Numbered from the stretch's first letter, positions 44,820 to 57,025 are shown. The stretch is DNA of 64,000 nt from Nemania diffusa (GCA_038501195.1 JBBPUQ010000008.1:4102501-4166500); one strand, 5' to 3'. Made by a program: numbers and translations. Notes: generated by a model from the letters alone, not told the origin.

Positions 44820-45540
44820 ATGAGCATGCTGGACAAAATGCTTGATGGGACTATGGGATGACGTTGATGGGTCTGTCAATCATGGTGGGGAAAGGAAGGG
44901 AGAGAAGGGGGAAGGACGGGGAAGAAGCTCGGTGTAGATGGTGAGATCTAGACTACTTCTCTGGTAGATATCCATGGACCATAAGTGCAGGAGGCAAAAT
45001 ACCTACCTACCTAGGTAGGCAGGCAACTACACATGACAATTGATGCCTGAATCACTCCCTGCTCTCTGCTCTATGTTCTCTGTCCTCTATTTTCCCCAGA
45101 TGTGATAGGTATAAGTGTACTTATAGGTGGTTGTTCGATGTCTGAAGTCTTGAGCACGCGTCCATCCACTAAAATTAAAGCAATCCACACCAGCCGCAGT
45201 TACAGGGGTTGGCGTTTTAGGCACCTTAAGCCTTAGGTATTCTGTAGGTACCTGATATAATGCATGTTGCTGCCCCACTCTCTACTTGTACCCACGTACC
45301 GGACTTACATAAGGTGGGGGTATTCTTGATTCCCTAGCCACAAAATCGAATTTCGAGGCGCAGTAGGGTTTTCTAGCCCTTCCAAAAATTTTGCCGAAAG
45401 TGCGGGTTGGACTGGTCTGGTAAGGGTCAACTAACTACTACCTACCTCTGGGAATTTCTGGTGCCTCAATCTGGAGACATTGACGACCCGCGACAAGTTC
45501 ATTTTCCGACACCTCCCCATCTTGATCGCAAGCAGTCACA
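44820..45540. other. Intergenic region with eL13 promoter
   Basis: 720 bp from the small gene to the ribosomal protein gene. It contains the palindrome-rich CCTACCTACCTAGGTAGGCAGG at about 45001-45022, a GTAGGTACC at 45245, and the telobox-like element at 45364 in front of the ribosomal protein gene. No gene was seen. Confidence 0.45.
45364..45371 (+). promoter_or_regulatory. Telobox-like TAGGGTTT element upstream of eL13
   Basis: TAGGGTTT is the reverse complement of the AAACCCTA telobox, a Tbf1-type site known from ribosomal protein promoters in several fungi. It lies about 170 bp upstream of the ATG. Only motif and position support it. Confidence 0.35.
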
Positions 45541-46675
45541 ATGGTACGAGTTGCACTCCTCGACGGCTCTATGCAACGCTATTGATCATGGATTGCTAAC
45601 ATGTCTCTGTATCTAGGCGATCAAGCACAACAACCAGATTCGTGCGTTCCCATCCTGCTCCCACTCAATGCCCACACGCATCATGATATGCTAACAGATC
45701 TATAGAGAAGAACCGTACGCTTCCCCGACCCTACATGCTCGATACCCGAAATGAAACAATGGATCGGCATGGTACGAAACGATACGATAACTGACGCAAC
45801 TGAGTAGACTTCCGAAAGGATTGGCAAAGACGGGTTCGATGCCACTTCGACCAGGTACGCAACAGCACATACAATTCTGAGATGCACTGAGAAGGATGGG
45901 ACTATGGAAACTATGTGGAATGCAATTCTGACCTGGATATTTCTCGAAACTAGCCGACCAAGAAGATCGCTCGTCGCTCGGCCCGCGCCGTTAAGGCTGC
46001 TGCCCTCGCTCCCCGACCTGTCGACAAGCTACGGCCCATTGTCCGATGCCCTAGCATCAGATACAACCGCCGTGTCCGTCCTGGCCGTGGCTTCACTCTC
46101 GCTGAGCTGAAGGTAACTCACCTCACATCCACCCGAAGTTGTGTAGCGAGGAACCGGTTGACATGCCTCAGCACTTCAAGGGCTTCCATACTCGCGAAGT
46201 CCTGAGCCTGTTGACTGGTTTTCGCTAGCTTCTTTGACGATGCCAAATTTCTAACTTGATGCTACTACTATAGGAGGCTGGCATTCCCCGTCTCGTGGCT
46301 CCTACCGTCGGTATCGCCGTCGACTTCCGCCGCCAGAACCTCAGCGAGGAGTCTCTCGCTGCCAATGTCGCCCGCCTAAAGGCCTACAAGGAGCGCCTGA
46401 TTGTCTTCCCCCGCAAGGGTGCCAAGCACCCCAAGGCTGGCGACAGCAAGGACATCGACCTCAGCAAGATCCAGACCGTCTCCAGTGTCGGCGCCTCGCT
46501 GCCCATCATCCCCGTCGGCCCCGGCGTCACCGAGATCAAGAAGAGCGACATGCCCGCACCCATCGAGGGCGGCGCCTTTGTCGCCCTCCGCAAGGCGAGA
46601 AGCGACGCGAGACTGGTGGGTGTACGGGAAAAGCGGGCCAAGGACAAGGCCGAGGCCGAGGCCAACAAGAAATAG
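45541..46675 (+). CDS. rpl13: 60S ribosomal protein eL13
   Basis: Six exons: 45541-45543 (the ATG alone), 45617-45641, 45706-45714 (9 nt), 45808-45854, 45954-46112, 46274-46675; total 214 aa, normal for eL13. Splicing gives [18 protein letters not shown], then [20 protein letters not shown], the eL13 landmarks [20 protein letters not shown] and [20 protein letters not shown], and a basic Lys/Ala-rich tail. eL13 is a structural protein of the large subunit. The first intron directly after the start codon and dense short 5' introns are typical of fungal ribosomal protein genes. The 9-nt micro-exon is needed to keep HFRKDW in frame. Confidence 0.96.
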
Positions 46676-47429
46676 ACGCGAAGACACGATGGATGAGAAT
46701 CCTCAAGGAAGGACTGCACGGGAGTACTACGGACGGGCATTCTTTAAGGGGTTTTCTGCTTTCGTTGGTTGTGTGTTGTTTGTTGGTTGGTCGCTGGATG
46801 GTCATGGTCGGTCGGCTCTTGCGGTTGTATTTCCCTCTCTCTCACTCTGCATGTGTCAGTAGTAGAACAGGGACGAGGGCGTGAATCGATCACCACGCGT
46901 TAAAAAAAGGAAGCACATCAAGACGGGGATGATGAATTATATCCACCTCGAGGCTCGCGGACCACCAGAACGACTAGATCCACGCATTATTGCATCATCA
47001 TCTCTCGGTTTGCTTTAGGTCGTACGCAATGGTAAATGAATGGACAAAATAAAGCACAAAAATCATGCATCGGTCCTTATGCTCCCAACACGTGACGTGA
47101 ATACGAATCCCATTTACTGTTTTCTATTTCTACGTGGCCCATCTTCTCGATTGGGAAATGTTGCCCTGGTAGGTAACTTCGTCCCGTGTTCCGAGGTGAT
47201 ACACACTATCTGTTGTGCAAGCAGCCTTTCATGTATGTACCTTACTATCTACAGTCATAGCCAATCTATAAACAACGGCAACCTCTCTCTCTCTGCAACG
47301 CAACGCAACGCAAAGCATCGTGTAGAATCCCATCTTTCTATCGTCGCCGGCATACTGAAGCTGGCATCCGGTATCTTACTATTACCACAACTATTGCCCC
47401 TCGCCCCGCTTCAATCTCTAGATCGAGAC
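46676..47429. other. Convergent 3' intergenic region
   Basis: 750 bp between converging eL13 and armadillo genes. It holds a GCAACGCAACGCAACGC tandem near 47297. Presumed 3' UTRs; no coding signal. Confidence 0.45.
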
Positions 47430-49702
47430 TTATGTAGCGGGAGCAGTGGTGGAAGAGGAGGCGGTGGCGGCATCTCGCTCGCGGAGGACGAGCTGTCCGC
47501 CCTCGCGCAGTAGGCCTTGAAACGTCTGTTGCAGATCCGTGGGGAGATTGTCGGCGCAGGACTGCAGCAGCTGCGCGACGAGCACGAGCGCGTTCTCGCG
47601 GTCGACGGTGCGCATTGCGTTCTGCGCCTGGGCGCTGGGCGTGGGGGCCTGCGCTTCGAGGCCTGAGATGAGGCTGAGGTCGAGGTCTGGGGGTGGTGAG
47701 ATGTCGGTTGAGGGGGAGGGGTCATTAGTGGAGGAGGAAGGGGTGGTGGTGGTGATATTGGTGGTGGGCTTTTCGCCAGTCACGACCTCGACGAGCATAG
47801 CTGCGAACTCAGGGCGGTGCGCACAGCAGCGCGTGATGACGGCTGCACCGGCAGGAGAGCGCGCCATGAGGGCGAGCGCGAAGAGGAGCTCGGACTTGAG
47901 GACGGGGAATTTGCTCTGCAGGCCGAGGCGTAGCATCGCGTCTGTGAGCGTGCTGTGGGCTGCGTAGAATGACTCTGGGGACGGGAGGGGCTGGTCCTGG
48001 GCGGACGGGGAAGATGTGGGGGTGGAGTGTAGGACGCGACACACGGTCGTGATGGCTCTTGCTGTTTCCATCTGCGTCGGCTCCTGTGTTGAGCGCGCGT
48101 TCAGGTCTATGAGTAAGTGTAGCCTGGAGCGGGATGATGTACACTCGGCGAGAGGGGCGCAGACGCGCCCCACGTTCGCGGCACAGTTCACGAGGAGGAG
48201 GCGGGTGAGGGAGACGGCGTCGAACTGGACCTGCGTCTCCTTGTCTAGATCCCAGATGCGCGGGAGCACGCCCGCCTCGAAGAGGCCCGCATCGCCCAGA
48301 GTCGGCTTGTTCTCGGGGAGGATGGCGAGGTTCTTGAGGAAGCTGAGGACGGAGTGTAGGAGTTTGGCGTAGTCCCTTGTCGGGTCGGCGAGGATGGCGA
48401 CGAGCGGCTTGTGCACGGCGAGTTTCTGTACGAGATGGCCGCACTTCTCGTCCGAGCGGGCGAGGTTGCCCAGCATGAGACAGGCCGCCTCTGGGAGGGG
48501 GTTTTCGGGCGACGAGAGCCAGCTCTGCAACGTCGCGACCTCGGGGCCATCTAGGGGACATAGCGAAGCAAATAAAGGCCGTGCGGACAAGTCGGCTAAT
48601 ATCGCTGTGAAGGCGTCGAACACCTGGTCGAGCGGCGCCGGGTCATCGCCGGCATACTCCTCCACAGAGCCAAGGCTCTTGGCTGCTGCGGAAAAGGTGC
48701 GTAGGATGAGATCAAGAGCACCTGGCGTTTCGAGGAACGCTTGTTGGGCTTGTTCTGGGGCGAGATATGTCGATGCCAGATAAATCCGGTTGAAGAATTC
48801 CTCAGCGTCGAGTGGTAAGAGCAGTTTGTCGGCGATACTCAAGAGGACGAAAGGAGTATCAGGGTGTACTAGATTCGCCTCTGGTTCTGCATGTGTGTTA
48901 GCTAATTCGAAATGCATGTTTTGAAAACCGTGCTACTCCCTACCTTGCGTGGCCACTTGGCTAAGAAGCTTGCATGCGTAATTCACTAACACGGGTGCAT
49001 CATCTAGCCTAGCACCAGATAAAAGGCCGATGAGTGCAGGATTGATTCCGGCTTGGTAAATAGCTTTAATTGCCGGGTCTAATATGAAGTTAGTCAAGAG
49101 AGGTCGTATCTTGGTGTATGATTGGCTCTTACCGTAGTCGACGCTTATGTTGAACAACACTGGTATGACAAAGGCTAGGACTGAATCATCGTCTAACAGT
49201 GATATGACGCTTGGCAAACAGCCTGAGGCGACGACCCTTGCTCTGTTCTCATCTAGAATACAATCAGCGAATAATTCAGAATCTTCCAGTGAAATTTCGT
49301 TCACTGACCTTGATCGGCTGACGAGTTGCCTATGATGCGCAGGCACTGGACGATGAGAGTGGACCTCAGCCCCTGAGTCTGCACGACAGAGCAGAAGAAT
49401 TCGAGAAGCCCGGATTCGCCAAGGGGGATCCTATTTGCCTCAACACGAGCTGCGTCGCCAGCCTTCTCAGCTAGAAGATCGAGGTCTGGCGATCCGGGCT
49501 CCGTCTTCCACAAATTCCGAGCTATATCAGCCACTCGGCGCAGAGCCTTAGTCTGCTGGACTTCATCGTCGGGAATGTTGTCGAGGAGCTGGTTGATAAA
49601 GCCGGACATGATAGACCAGCCGTTCAAGAGAGCCCGATCAATCACATCTGATTCCCGGGCCTTGGAAGGTAACACAATGCACAAAGAATCAACTGATTGC
49701 AC
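47430..49702 (-). CDS. Armadillo-repeat protein, SmgGDS (Rap1 GDS1)-like (701 aa)
   Basis: Four exons (49309-49702, 49133-49252, 48944-49078, 47430-48886) in phase. The protein is almost entirely helical armadillo repeats: for example ESGLLEFFCSVVQTQGLRST, CLPSVISLLDDDSVLAFVIP, INPALIGLLSGARLDDAPVL and EAACLMLGNLARSDEKCGHL. In animals SmgGDS is a GEF/chaperone for prenylated Ras/Rho-family GTPases. Fungal proteins of similar length and layout carry this annotation; the link here rests on repeat pattern and length, so a generic armadillo scaffold remains possible. The C-terminal 60 residues are Ser/Thr/Pro-rich and then helical (LPTDLQQTFQGLLREGGQLV). No signal peptide was seen. Confidence 0.7.
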
Positions 49703-51758
49703 GTTTCAAGTGTAGTGACTTGGGAGAGAGTGAGTGGATGGATTAAAGCTTGAATGGTGGAGATATAAAATAGGTAGCAGCCGTCTACCTAAGGTACAGG
49801 AGTCTGGGGATAGGTACCTATGGCTCATGCACGAGCGCCAGAGTCAGAGAGGTACAGGTTCTAGGTTACAGAGTACAGGTAGGCAAATTACCTCGGTAAG
49901 CGAAATATGCACTTTTAAGTTGCACTCGGACAAATTAATTGCCCCGTTGTCCAAATATTGGTGGTTCACGCCCCGTTGCTGTCATATACATGGGCTTGCA
50001 CACAGTAAACACACTGTATTTCCCTAAGCATCCCTCAGTGCTTCCCTCCCTGAGTGCCAGAGCTGGTTTCACTTACAACAAACAAGGCTTGCATTTATAA
50101 TAGATTATAAAGCCTGCAGACCGGCGTTAAAGACTCTATACAATCATCTACGTCGATCACCCAGGTTGTGCTCTCAAAGAATCAACCATGTCGATGTCTG
50201 CCTTTGGTTGTCGAAGAATTATAGGGCTACAGCCTCCTCCCGATATTATATGGAAGAGAATGTACAACTCGCTCATCCCTCTTATTCATCTAACCTACTT
50301 TTGTTTATGAATATGTGCACAGAGCTGAAGGGGCAAATGCTCCTATGGCAATATAATTGTACTAGACGGGGTATCGCTCCCTGGAGGGCGCAAATAACTG
50401 GGAGCAGCCCAAGTCCTCTGTCTTTCTGAGTAAGATTCAAGTTATCTCATGCTCAACCGTCATTATGACAAGCCTTCAACTTTAGAACTCTAGTTCTTTT
50501 AACTGATCAAACCGCCAGAACACCATCACCCACTTATACTTTAGGTGTTTACAGTGCGTCTCGATGGCCAGTGTCTTCTACTGAGATCGGCAGCCTTGTC
50601 TTGCAGAACTAGACGCGGCGCCGTCTCTTTCCCCGCATGTCTAGCATTTGGCCGCCCACATCCGACAGCTTGGGTCAAAGGATATCCCTGAGTATGTCGT
50701 CGTTGAAGAAATCGACCTCGAGAACCGCCTAGTCGGCTGGTATGTGCAGTACTTGAGAGGCGTCGCTCAATAGGTCCGACAATTCCCAAACGTATAGTTT
50801 GTTTTCTCCTTGCGTCTTCTTGTGCATATTATCTAAGTCGCGTGGTTTTTCAAACACGCGATCCAACTTGTAGACCAGTTTCATCCGCTACTCACGCTTC
50901 ACATGACGGGAGCCAAATCTTCCCTCAATTGCCACATCATTGTCATTATATACATCCGTAGGACATTAACGCCGTTCATATCATGCCTCCAGTTGAGAAG
51001 GTACATATCTGACACCAATAGCAGAGTCAACAGACCCCGAGAGGAAGTGCACACCACGTTTAAAACGAAGCTTCAGGTGAGGGTTCAAGTCTAGATCCAT
51101 ATCTGTCGCCGCAATTAAAGTATCAAACCTGCTCTAGGTGCTCGCGGCTATATTTTGTATCAAGTAGCTAACGAGAGAGGGAGTTTGACTATGTTTTGAC
51201 TGCTAGAGGGACGAGATTAGGGCGAACAGATAGCTATTATACTAAGTTGTTGATTCTATACGATAAGTCAAAACGTGGTCCTCAGATAACGGGGGTGCAT
51301 TTTCCTAGACGCATTTTATACAACCTGGGCAAAGAGTAACCATTATTCCTTCGCTATTGAATTAAAACCTAGGTACTTATCCTTTTTCATTAGCGCGAAA
51401 GGACCCCGGCTTCTTTTTTAAAATGACTTATCTTAATTCACATTATTCTATGGTGCGCGGTTAACTGAGACCCCTATTGTTACAGACGAGGCTATTGGAG
51501 GAATAAGGCCCCGAGGTCTTAGAAGGTCTCACAAAGGGAGGATATTCTCATCCCCTGGCATTAGGCCCCCTTAGGTACAAATAGGTAGAGGCTTTCATAG
51601 CTAAGAGGAAGAGATGCCGCAGATCTTTTTCGACCCAAAGGGAATTATTATCTGTTCAGCACGCCAGCCCTAACTATCAGTCCTTGTCACAGCTAGCCTT
51701 ATTGTTTTCATATCACGCCATTGCAATAGCGATTCTCGCCTAGTTGAAGGAGTACACT
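49703..51758. other. Intergenic region with one coding remnant
   Basis: 2 kb between divergent armadillo and SET-domain genes. The left part holds TACCT words near 49786 and 49816. A broken coding fragment lies at 50522-50773 (separate entry). The rest, 50800-51700, is AT-rich without a gene. Confidence 0.45.
50522..50773 (+). pseudogene. Degenerate coding fragment
   Basis: One plus-strand frame reads as protein-like over 84 codons but is interrupted by TGA (50582-50584) and TAG (50642-50644). The stretch after the second stop is the most convincing (AHIRQLGSKDIPEYVVVEEI, then DLENRLVGWYVQYLRG). The DNA is GC-richer than its surroundings. The stops are one transition away from CGA and CAG, as RIP would produce. 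Alternatively, the TAG could be the end of an intron and this a short exon. I do not recognise the family. Confidence 0.4.
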
Positions 51759-53091
51759 ATGGCGGATACCCCTATTGAAGGAAGTGAATATCTGGGGCCT
51801 GTCAATGTAGTCTTTTTAGACAATGTGAAATACCACTCCATTGTTGCGACAAGGGATATTGAAGTCGGCGAGATAATCCTTTCGACTTTCCGGTCGATAA
51901 AAATCACCCAAGGCAGTGTGGATGAAGAGTGCTCTCAGGTAAGGGCGCATTGGGAAAGCCTAAACGAAGAGGGTAAAAGAGTGTGGACATCCTTTAGTAC
52001 TGGTGCAAGAGAAGACATCGCAGACCAATACTATCGAACCTTGACTCGGGGAAAACCTTATAAATATAGGTTTGAGAGCGTCCCATGTAGATTAAAATTG
52101 ATATTCGATTGTAATAGCTTTGCCATTTCCGAAGGACGTTACGCATTCTTTCCGCGCGCAGCATACTTCAATCATTCGGTTAGTACTACTTTCCGAGGTT
52201 ACCCTGCTCCCTTGACGCCTACTTCTTCAATGTTTCTTTTCTTTTGAGGCAATGCTGCAGCTTGTTGGATGTTTTCATCGTATGGCTATGATAACGATAA
52301 CTAATATTTGACGAATAGTGTGATCCCAATGTGTTTTACGAAGTTACATCGATGTCAGAGCGTTGGATTGAAAGAGCGAGTCGAAATATAAGGAGTGGAG
52401 AAGAGTTGTTCATTAGCTACCTTCTTAACTGCCACAATCCAACGCCCGTCCGTCAGCGTGAGACCCAATATTGGGGTTTTAGTTGTGCGTGCCTAAAGTG
52501 TGAAAACGGGCCCGATTACTATACAGATTCCCTAGAGGAGGAAAGAGATCTGGCAAATGGTATTAGCCCAGCGGACAGGTCACTGCCAGTATTCGACAAC
52601 AGCGTCGAAGGCATGGAACGATGCCTTACCAAGAGGGCCGATTTATTGAGGGAAGCTCACAACAATAAACAGCCATTTAGAGCTGATAATTTATACCAAA
52701 AAGAGTTGATCTTTATGTAAGTAAAGAAATGCAAATACCTGTAGTGAAATGTGCTGATAGGTCCTGTTTAAAGACTACACGAGATTCGAGAGTTCCATCT
52801 GACATACTGTGAGATATTATTTCAGAATGCGTCAAAAAAGCATACTCCAGAGTCTTTACAGCATTTGTCAAGCGGTCTAATGTGTGCCAGCGAAGCATTG
52901 AAGCGGGCGAAAGAGGTCTGGCCAGAGACTGATCCAAGTAAGTGATTCTTGGTATCGACCGTCTTTTGACAGGATAACCTACACTTCTGTCTCCGTCTAT
53001 AAACACTATTGCAAGCGTTTTAGCCCATGCAGCCACTAACAGGATTTTGCATAGTGGTTACAGTACTGGGAGTAGAACATCGAATAGTTAA
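51759..53091 (+). CDS. SET-domain protein (349 aa, 4 exons)
   Basis: Exons 51759-52178, 52319-52716, 52774-52937, 53024-53091. The SET core is HSIVATRDIEVGEIILS at the N-terminus, an insert, then the catalytic AAYFNHS-CDPNVFYEV joined by splicing (the classical NHSCxPN motif that binds the methyl donor), GEELFISYL, and a post-SET-like cysteine set WGFSCACLKCENGPD. A helical C-terminal part follows (EFHLTYCEILFQNASKKHTP). Architecture resembles SMYD/SET6-like lysine methyltransferases. The substrate is unknown. I start at MADTPIEG (ATG at 51759). Exons 3 and 4 are supported by open frame and splice sites only; the last exon (HAATNRILHSGYSTG) is the least sure. The gene is AT-richer than the housekeeping genes and sits in the accessory-like part. 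Confidence 0.8.
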
Positions 53092-53622
53092 AGATTAATG
53101 GGATGACAAAACAGGTCGTGTGACAGGCACACGTGCCGCTCTCTGGAGACCTGATGAAGGTCAAGATAGCACTTTAGGCGGCTTGGTTTTACCACTGTGC
53201 TCGAGGAAGCATTTGTCCCTGTTGAAGAGGAGTAAAGAGGGCTTTATCCAGGATGAAAACCGTGAGGTGGAACTGTGCGAGGAGATAAAATAACTAGGCC
53301 CTATGGCTGGCCTGATTACTTTACCTCCTGACTCAGAGCGATTAGTGGAAATAATGTTGATAGAATTTCGGCTTAGAGGACCGCCCAGACTACATGAGAA
53401 AATGTCCGGAGGGTGCTGTTTTAAGGAATATATAGGAAGGGTTCAATGTAGATTTGCTAAGCTAAACCGAACTAAAAGGGAAAAGGAGAAAGCCTGTTAT
53501 TAAGCCTAGGTAGCTTTTATGTTAAATTAACATACTTTCAATGATGATAAACCCCTTATTTATCTCACACAAGAACTATGTAGTCCCTCTCTTGCTTTTA
53601 GATATCGAATACCGAATTATAG
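53092..53622. other. Intergenic region after SET gene
   Basis: 530 bp. A 67-codon plus frame at 53303-53503 is present but shows no family or splice support. Otherwise nothing was seen. Confidence 0.4.
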
Positions 53623-54497
53623 TTAGTTACCCCAGGAGCTGAGCCAGTGAGATAAAAGACACCGATTCGCCTCTAGATACACGGTGGTGGCATGCAAATT
53701 GGGAACTGGGGTTACTACAAGACCCCGATACTCCCAACAGGTATCAGCGGGTTCCACAATATCCTCGGTTTTGTCGATAGACACGTTGGTTCCGTTTTCG
53801 CCGCCGGTCCGCCACGCTTTGGACATCGTTAGTGCCATATGGGCCTTGTCTGGAAGCTCTGAGCCAAGCTTAAGAGACCTGTCATCATGAATAAACCTTA
53901 AATCAAACTGAAATCCTGCGACCTCAAGATAATTTGAGGTTTCCTCTCTTGCAGGTAATAATCACACTATGGGTTTGTCCCACTCAATCTAAGCCGAGTT
54001 CGATAATATCTAGGTGGAAATCTAATGTCTCCTCCCGGGTCAGCCCCGTATGACATTGAATTGAGAACCAAAACCATGAAGGGGCCACTTTACGGAGCTC
54101 GGATGACCGCCGGACGAAATCCTCGTCGTCAACACAGTCGGGAACCGTTGGGACGCGGCGAATTCTTTCCAGATCGCCGCTAGGTAGGTGAACTTTGGTG
54201 TAGAGTTAGGTTGATTAAATGGCAGATTTCATCTCACATCAATGACGGCGATATACTCCACCACGATTTCCTGAGCTTGTCCATCTTAGCCCTGTCGTAC
54301 TCTTGGTAGGGGTTCCGTGCTTTAACGTTGAATATGACCTCTATGTCGGCGTTCTGTACAGTTTGTAAGCATAGCTCTCAAAGGCCACATTTATCCCATA
54401 ATAGTGCACAGACGTGGCAACCATTCTCATAGCCGGACTTGAGCTGTGTCACGGAACAGAACTGCAACGCTGAAACAACACTACTAAAAGAGGAACG
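53623..54497 (-). pseudogene. Broken gene, possible HET-domain protein N-terminal remnant
   Basis: Three protein-like blocks lie on the minus strand. Block 1 (about 54497-54390): SALQFCSVTQLKSGYENGCH, then VCALLWDK, the SA-x-x-GC-x-x-C-x-LL pattern seen near the start of fungal HET proteins. It ends in TGA. Block 2 includes NVKARNPYQEYDRAKMDKLR and, after a good 58-bp intron (54180-54237), DLERIRRVPTVPDCVDDEDF and SSELRKVAPSWFWFSIQCHT, stopping at a TGA. Block 3, in another frame after a second TGA, reads ETSNYLEVAGFQFDLRFIHD and on to the stop at 53623. Two nonsense changes and a frameshift break the gene, and the HET core is absent. HET identity is tentative. Confidence 0.5.
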
Positions 54498-56028
54498 TTA
54501 TCAAGATGGGAACCTTGACCGTTTGCAGGTCTTATATATGAGACCGTGACAAGCTACCCGATGAATCCGATAGCCATGTTCTCGTGCTCTTCTAATTTAA
54601 TCCCGCTAGAGCGCGAGAACTTCGAAAAAGCTTGGATAAGTCCCTGAAACGGCGACAACAAGGGCAGAGCTGATTGAGTTCTATAACATAGCCTAAATTT
54701 ATTGATGTCACGATGTTCGGTGGCTCGATGGAAACCATTGTGCCTTCTGCTCAATATTCGGCCTAGTTTCCATATCCTGATACTTCTATCGATTACTAGA
54801 TGATTCTTGCGATAAAATGCAATCTATGTTCCAGCTTGGCTAGGTGTGAAGATTGTATATAAGAGTGAGTTCGTAAAAAGGCTGTTAGGTAGCACTAAGT
54901 ATTAGTTACAGGACAGTAGCATCACCACAATGAATCGGCAGGCATCTTTGCCTGGATTGGATTGGATTAAATCTACTATGGCTATTTAAATACTTCACCG
55001 GTTCAACTTAACCAGTATAATTCATCGGTATTTTGAGATGAAGTGATCATGCAACCCGCCGCCCATTAATACAGCCTTATCATTTTGTCCCCTACTGCCT
55101 CCTTGCGTGTAGCAAAGCATTATCTGAACTATAAAAAGCCCCCTCTTCATGATCGACAATGTCCGTGGGGACCAAATTAGCTGATTGTGTAACTTTTTAA
55201 AGATGCAAAAATATTCGCTTAGTTAGGCCCCCAAATAGGCGCTTGCTCAACCGGTTTACGTGCAGGCCCGCCAAGAATATATGGGCTTCTGCCGCTCGGT
55301 GAGTCCAGAATCTCTAATAGGTGTTACCCTGGCATCTAGCCGCGCCGAGCAGAGCTCGTTTCATTTGAGAGTGGCAAGAGCACTGGCCCAAATAACACTA
55401 CGGGTATGTAGGTCGCCTATAACAGCTGTGACACGGAATTATTTATTTATTATTATTCTTTTTTAAAAAAAGAAAATAAAACGAGACCCGTGTATACACC
55501 GCACTTTAGAGACTGACAAATAATCACAATAGCGCTTCCAAAGTTTTTCTAGTTCTTCGAAATAGTCTTGAGATCAAGCAATAAGTGGAACTATAGTGTA
55601 GAGAACCACCTAGAATAAAAAGACTCAACGGGAGCGTGAAGGCCTACTCTGTAAGCCTAATCAATACATACTCCTTACTTTCGACTGCAGGTTTACTCGC
55701 ACTGTCACAATAATATAGCTATAACCAACTAAGGTTGTAACTTGTAACTACATCTCAGCAAACCCAGTCTTTGTTATGCCTTTGCGAACTCAATATGTGT
55801 CCCGGAATAACGGCCTTGTAGATTATCATACCATGCAACACATACCTTATGCTACCAATCATCTAAATGTTATGTAGAGCGGTTTGGACTGTTTCTGGAA
55901 TATAAAAGATTTCAAATTTGTCCCATAGAATCGAAATTTCTGTCTCGTTGCTCATCACTAACAACCACAGCTTATCACCCAACCATCAATACTAGTAAGC
56001 ACCTCTGTCTACATTCATTAATCACAAG

Positions 56029-56130
56029 ATGTCTAACAGCTCTCCGCCTCCTCAGCCGCCTCCAGCCCCTCGGCCGCAATTTGCGGTTCCAGTTAGGAGC
56101 GACAAGCCGAAGGTGCCTATTCCTAAGTAG
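56029..56130 (+). CDS. Candidate proline-rich small ORF (33 aa)
   Basis: ATG in a plausible leader (ATCACAAGATGTC) opens MSNSSPPPQPPPAPRPQFAV and ends after KVPIPK at TAG (56128-56130). A possible intron (donor GTGCCT at 56113, acceptor TTTCCAG near 56190) would instead give a 41-aa product ending KELDILFLAQVAHR. The leader looks promoter-like, but there is no family support. Could be chance. Confidence 0.25.
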   Translation: MSNSSPPPQPPPAPRPQFAVPVRSDKPKVPIPK

Positions 56131-57004
56131 AGACAAGTCTAGATCTAAGACGAAGGAAGAAGATACACACTGTTCCTTCTACTTTTCCAGGAGCTGGATA
56201 TCCTGTTCCTTGCTCAGGTAGCACATAGATAGCAATGCATTATCCATGAAAATTTATCAGTTCCCTAATAGCCTAGCGTAGTTTGAAAAGCCATCGTCAA
56301 AAAGAAACAGATGATATGTCAAGAGCGTTGAAATACTATTTAGTAATATCGATAGTGTTGCGCCACGGCGCTGTAGTTCTGTTTTCTTCTATGACAGAAC
56401 AGGTTTATCAGAAGCTTTATTTCTTGAAAAATCAGCCTAAGAAATCGGTATTCTGTGGCTGACTATCAGATGACCTCCAAGGTGAAAACCACTTGCACGT
56501 ATAGCTGAAAGGAATCGAACCTAACCCCAAATAGAAGTCTCTAGTTCACAGCTCTATCAATCTGGTGATTCATTACGTCACGCAAGAAGCCGTTGTCTCC
56601 ATCGCCTCACACTCTTAGCGCCTTATTCAATCGGGATTCAAAGGTCGCTAGGGTGCACAGAGATATGACACGAATACCGCTAGACAACTCTTCTCTCAGT
56701 GTTACATCATTTCGCATTAGCGCTCCCCGCTTTACTAGCACTGATGATGCGCATTACAATTATCTAGGCCTACTCGTATTGATCAGTTAGTGCGATTGTG
56801 CTGTTTATGAACGGCATGGACAAAGCAGGGGCGGAAATATTGCGCGACGGCTTCTACTGTATAAACAAAATTCATATGTAAACGTGAAGCATGGATAGTT
56901 AGACATATGCGTAGTTGACAAGTTCCTCAGACAGGTTCCTCAGAGAAGGCCACCCACCGCTTGTCACGGGTTTATCTAGACCCCATTATTAAATCGCCGA
57001 TCTG

Positions 57005-57025
57005 CGCAGTAGCTTCGCTACTGCG
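57005..57025. repeat. Perfect 9-bp inverted repeat with 3-nt loop
   Basis: CGCAGTAGC, loop TTC, GCTACTGCG: a strong hairpin in otherwise AT-rich intergenic DNA, about 460 bp beyond the 3' end of the tyrosinase gene. It could form a stable RNA stem or be a transposon-derived end. Confidence 0.7.

Noticed and set aside
45533..45540. HomolD-like box CAGTCACA of ribosomal protein promoters
   Set aside because: It matches exactly but touches the start codon, so it cannot act as an upstream promoter element; it is best read as start-codon context.
56500..56580. tRNA-like gene on the minus strand (GGTTCGATTCC word)
   Set aside because: The T-loop-like word is there, but the T stem has only about three pairs and no acceptor stem or anticodon arm could be built.
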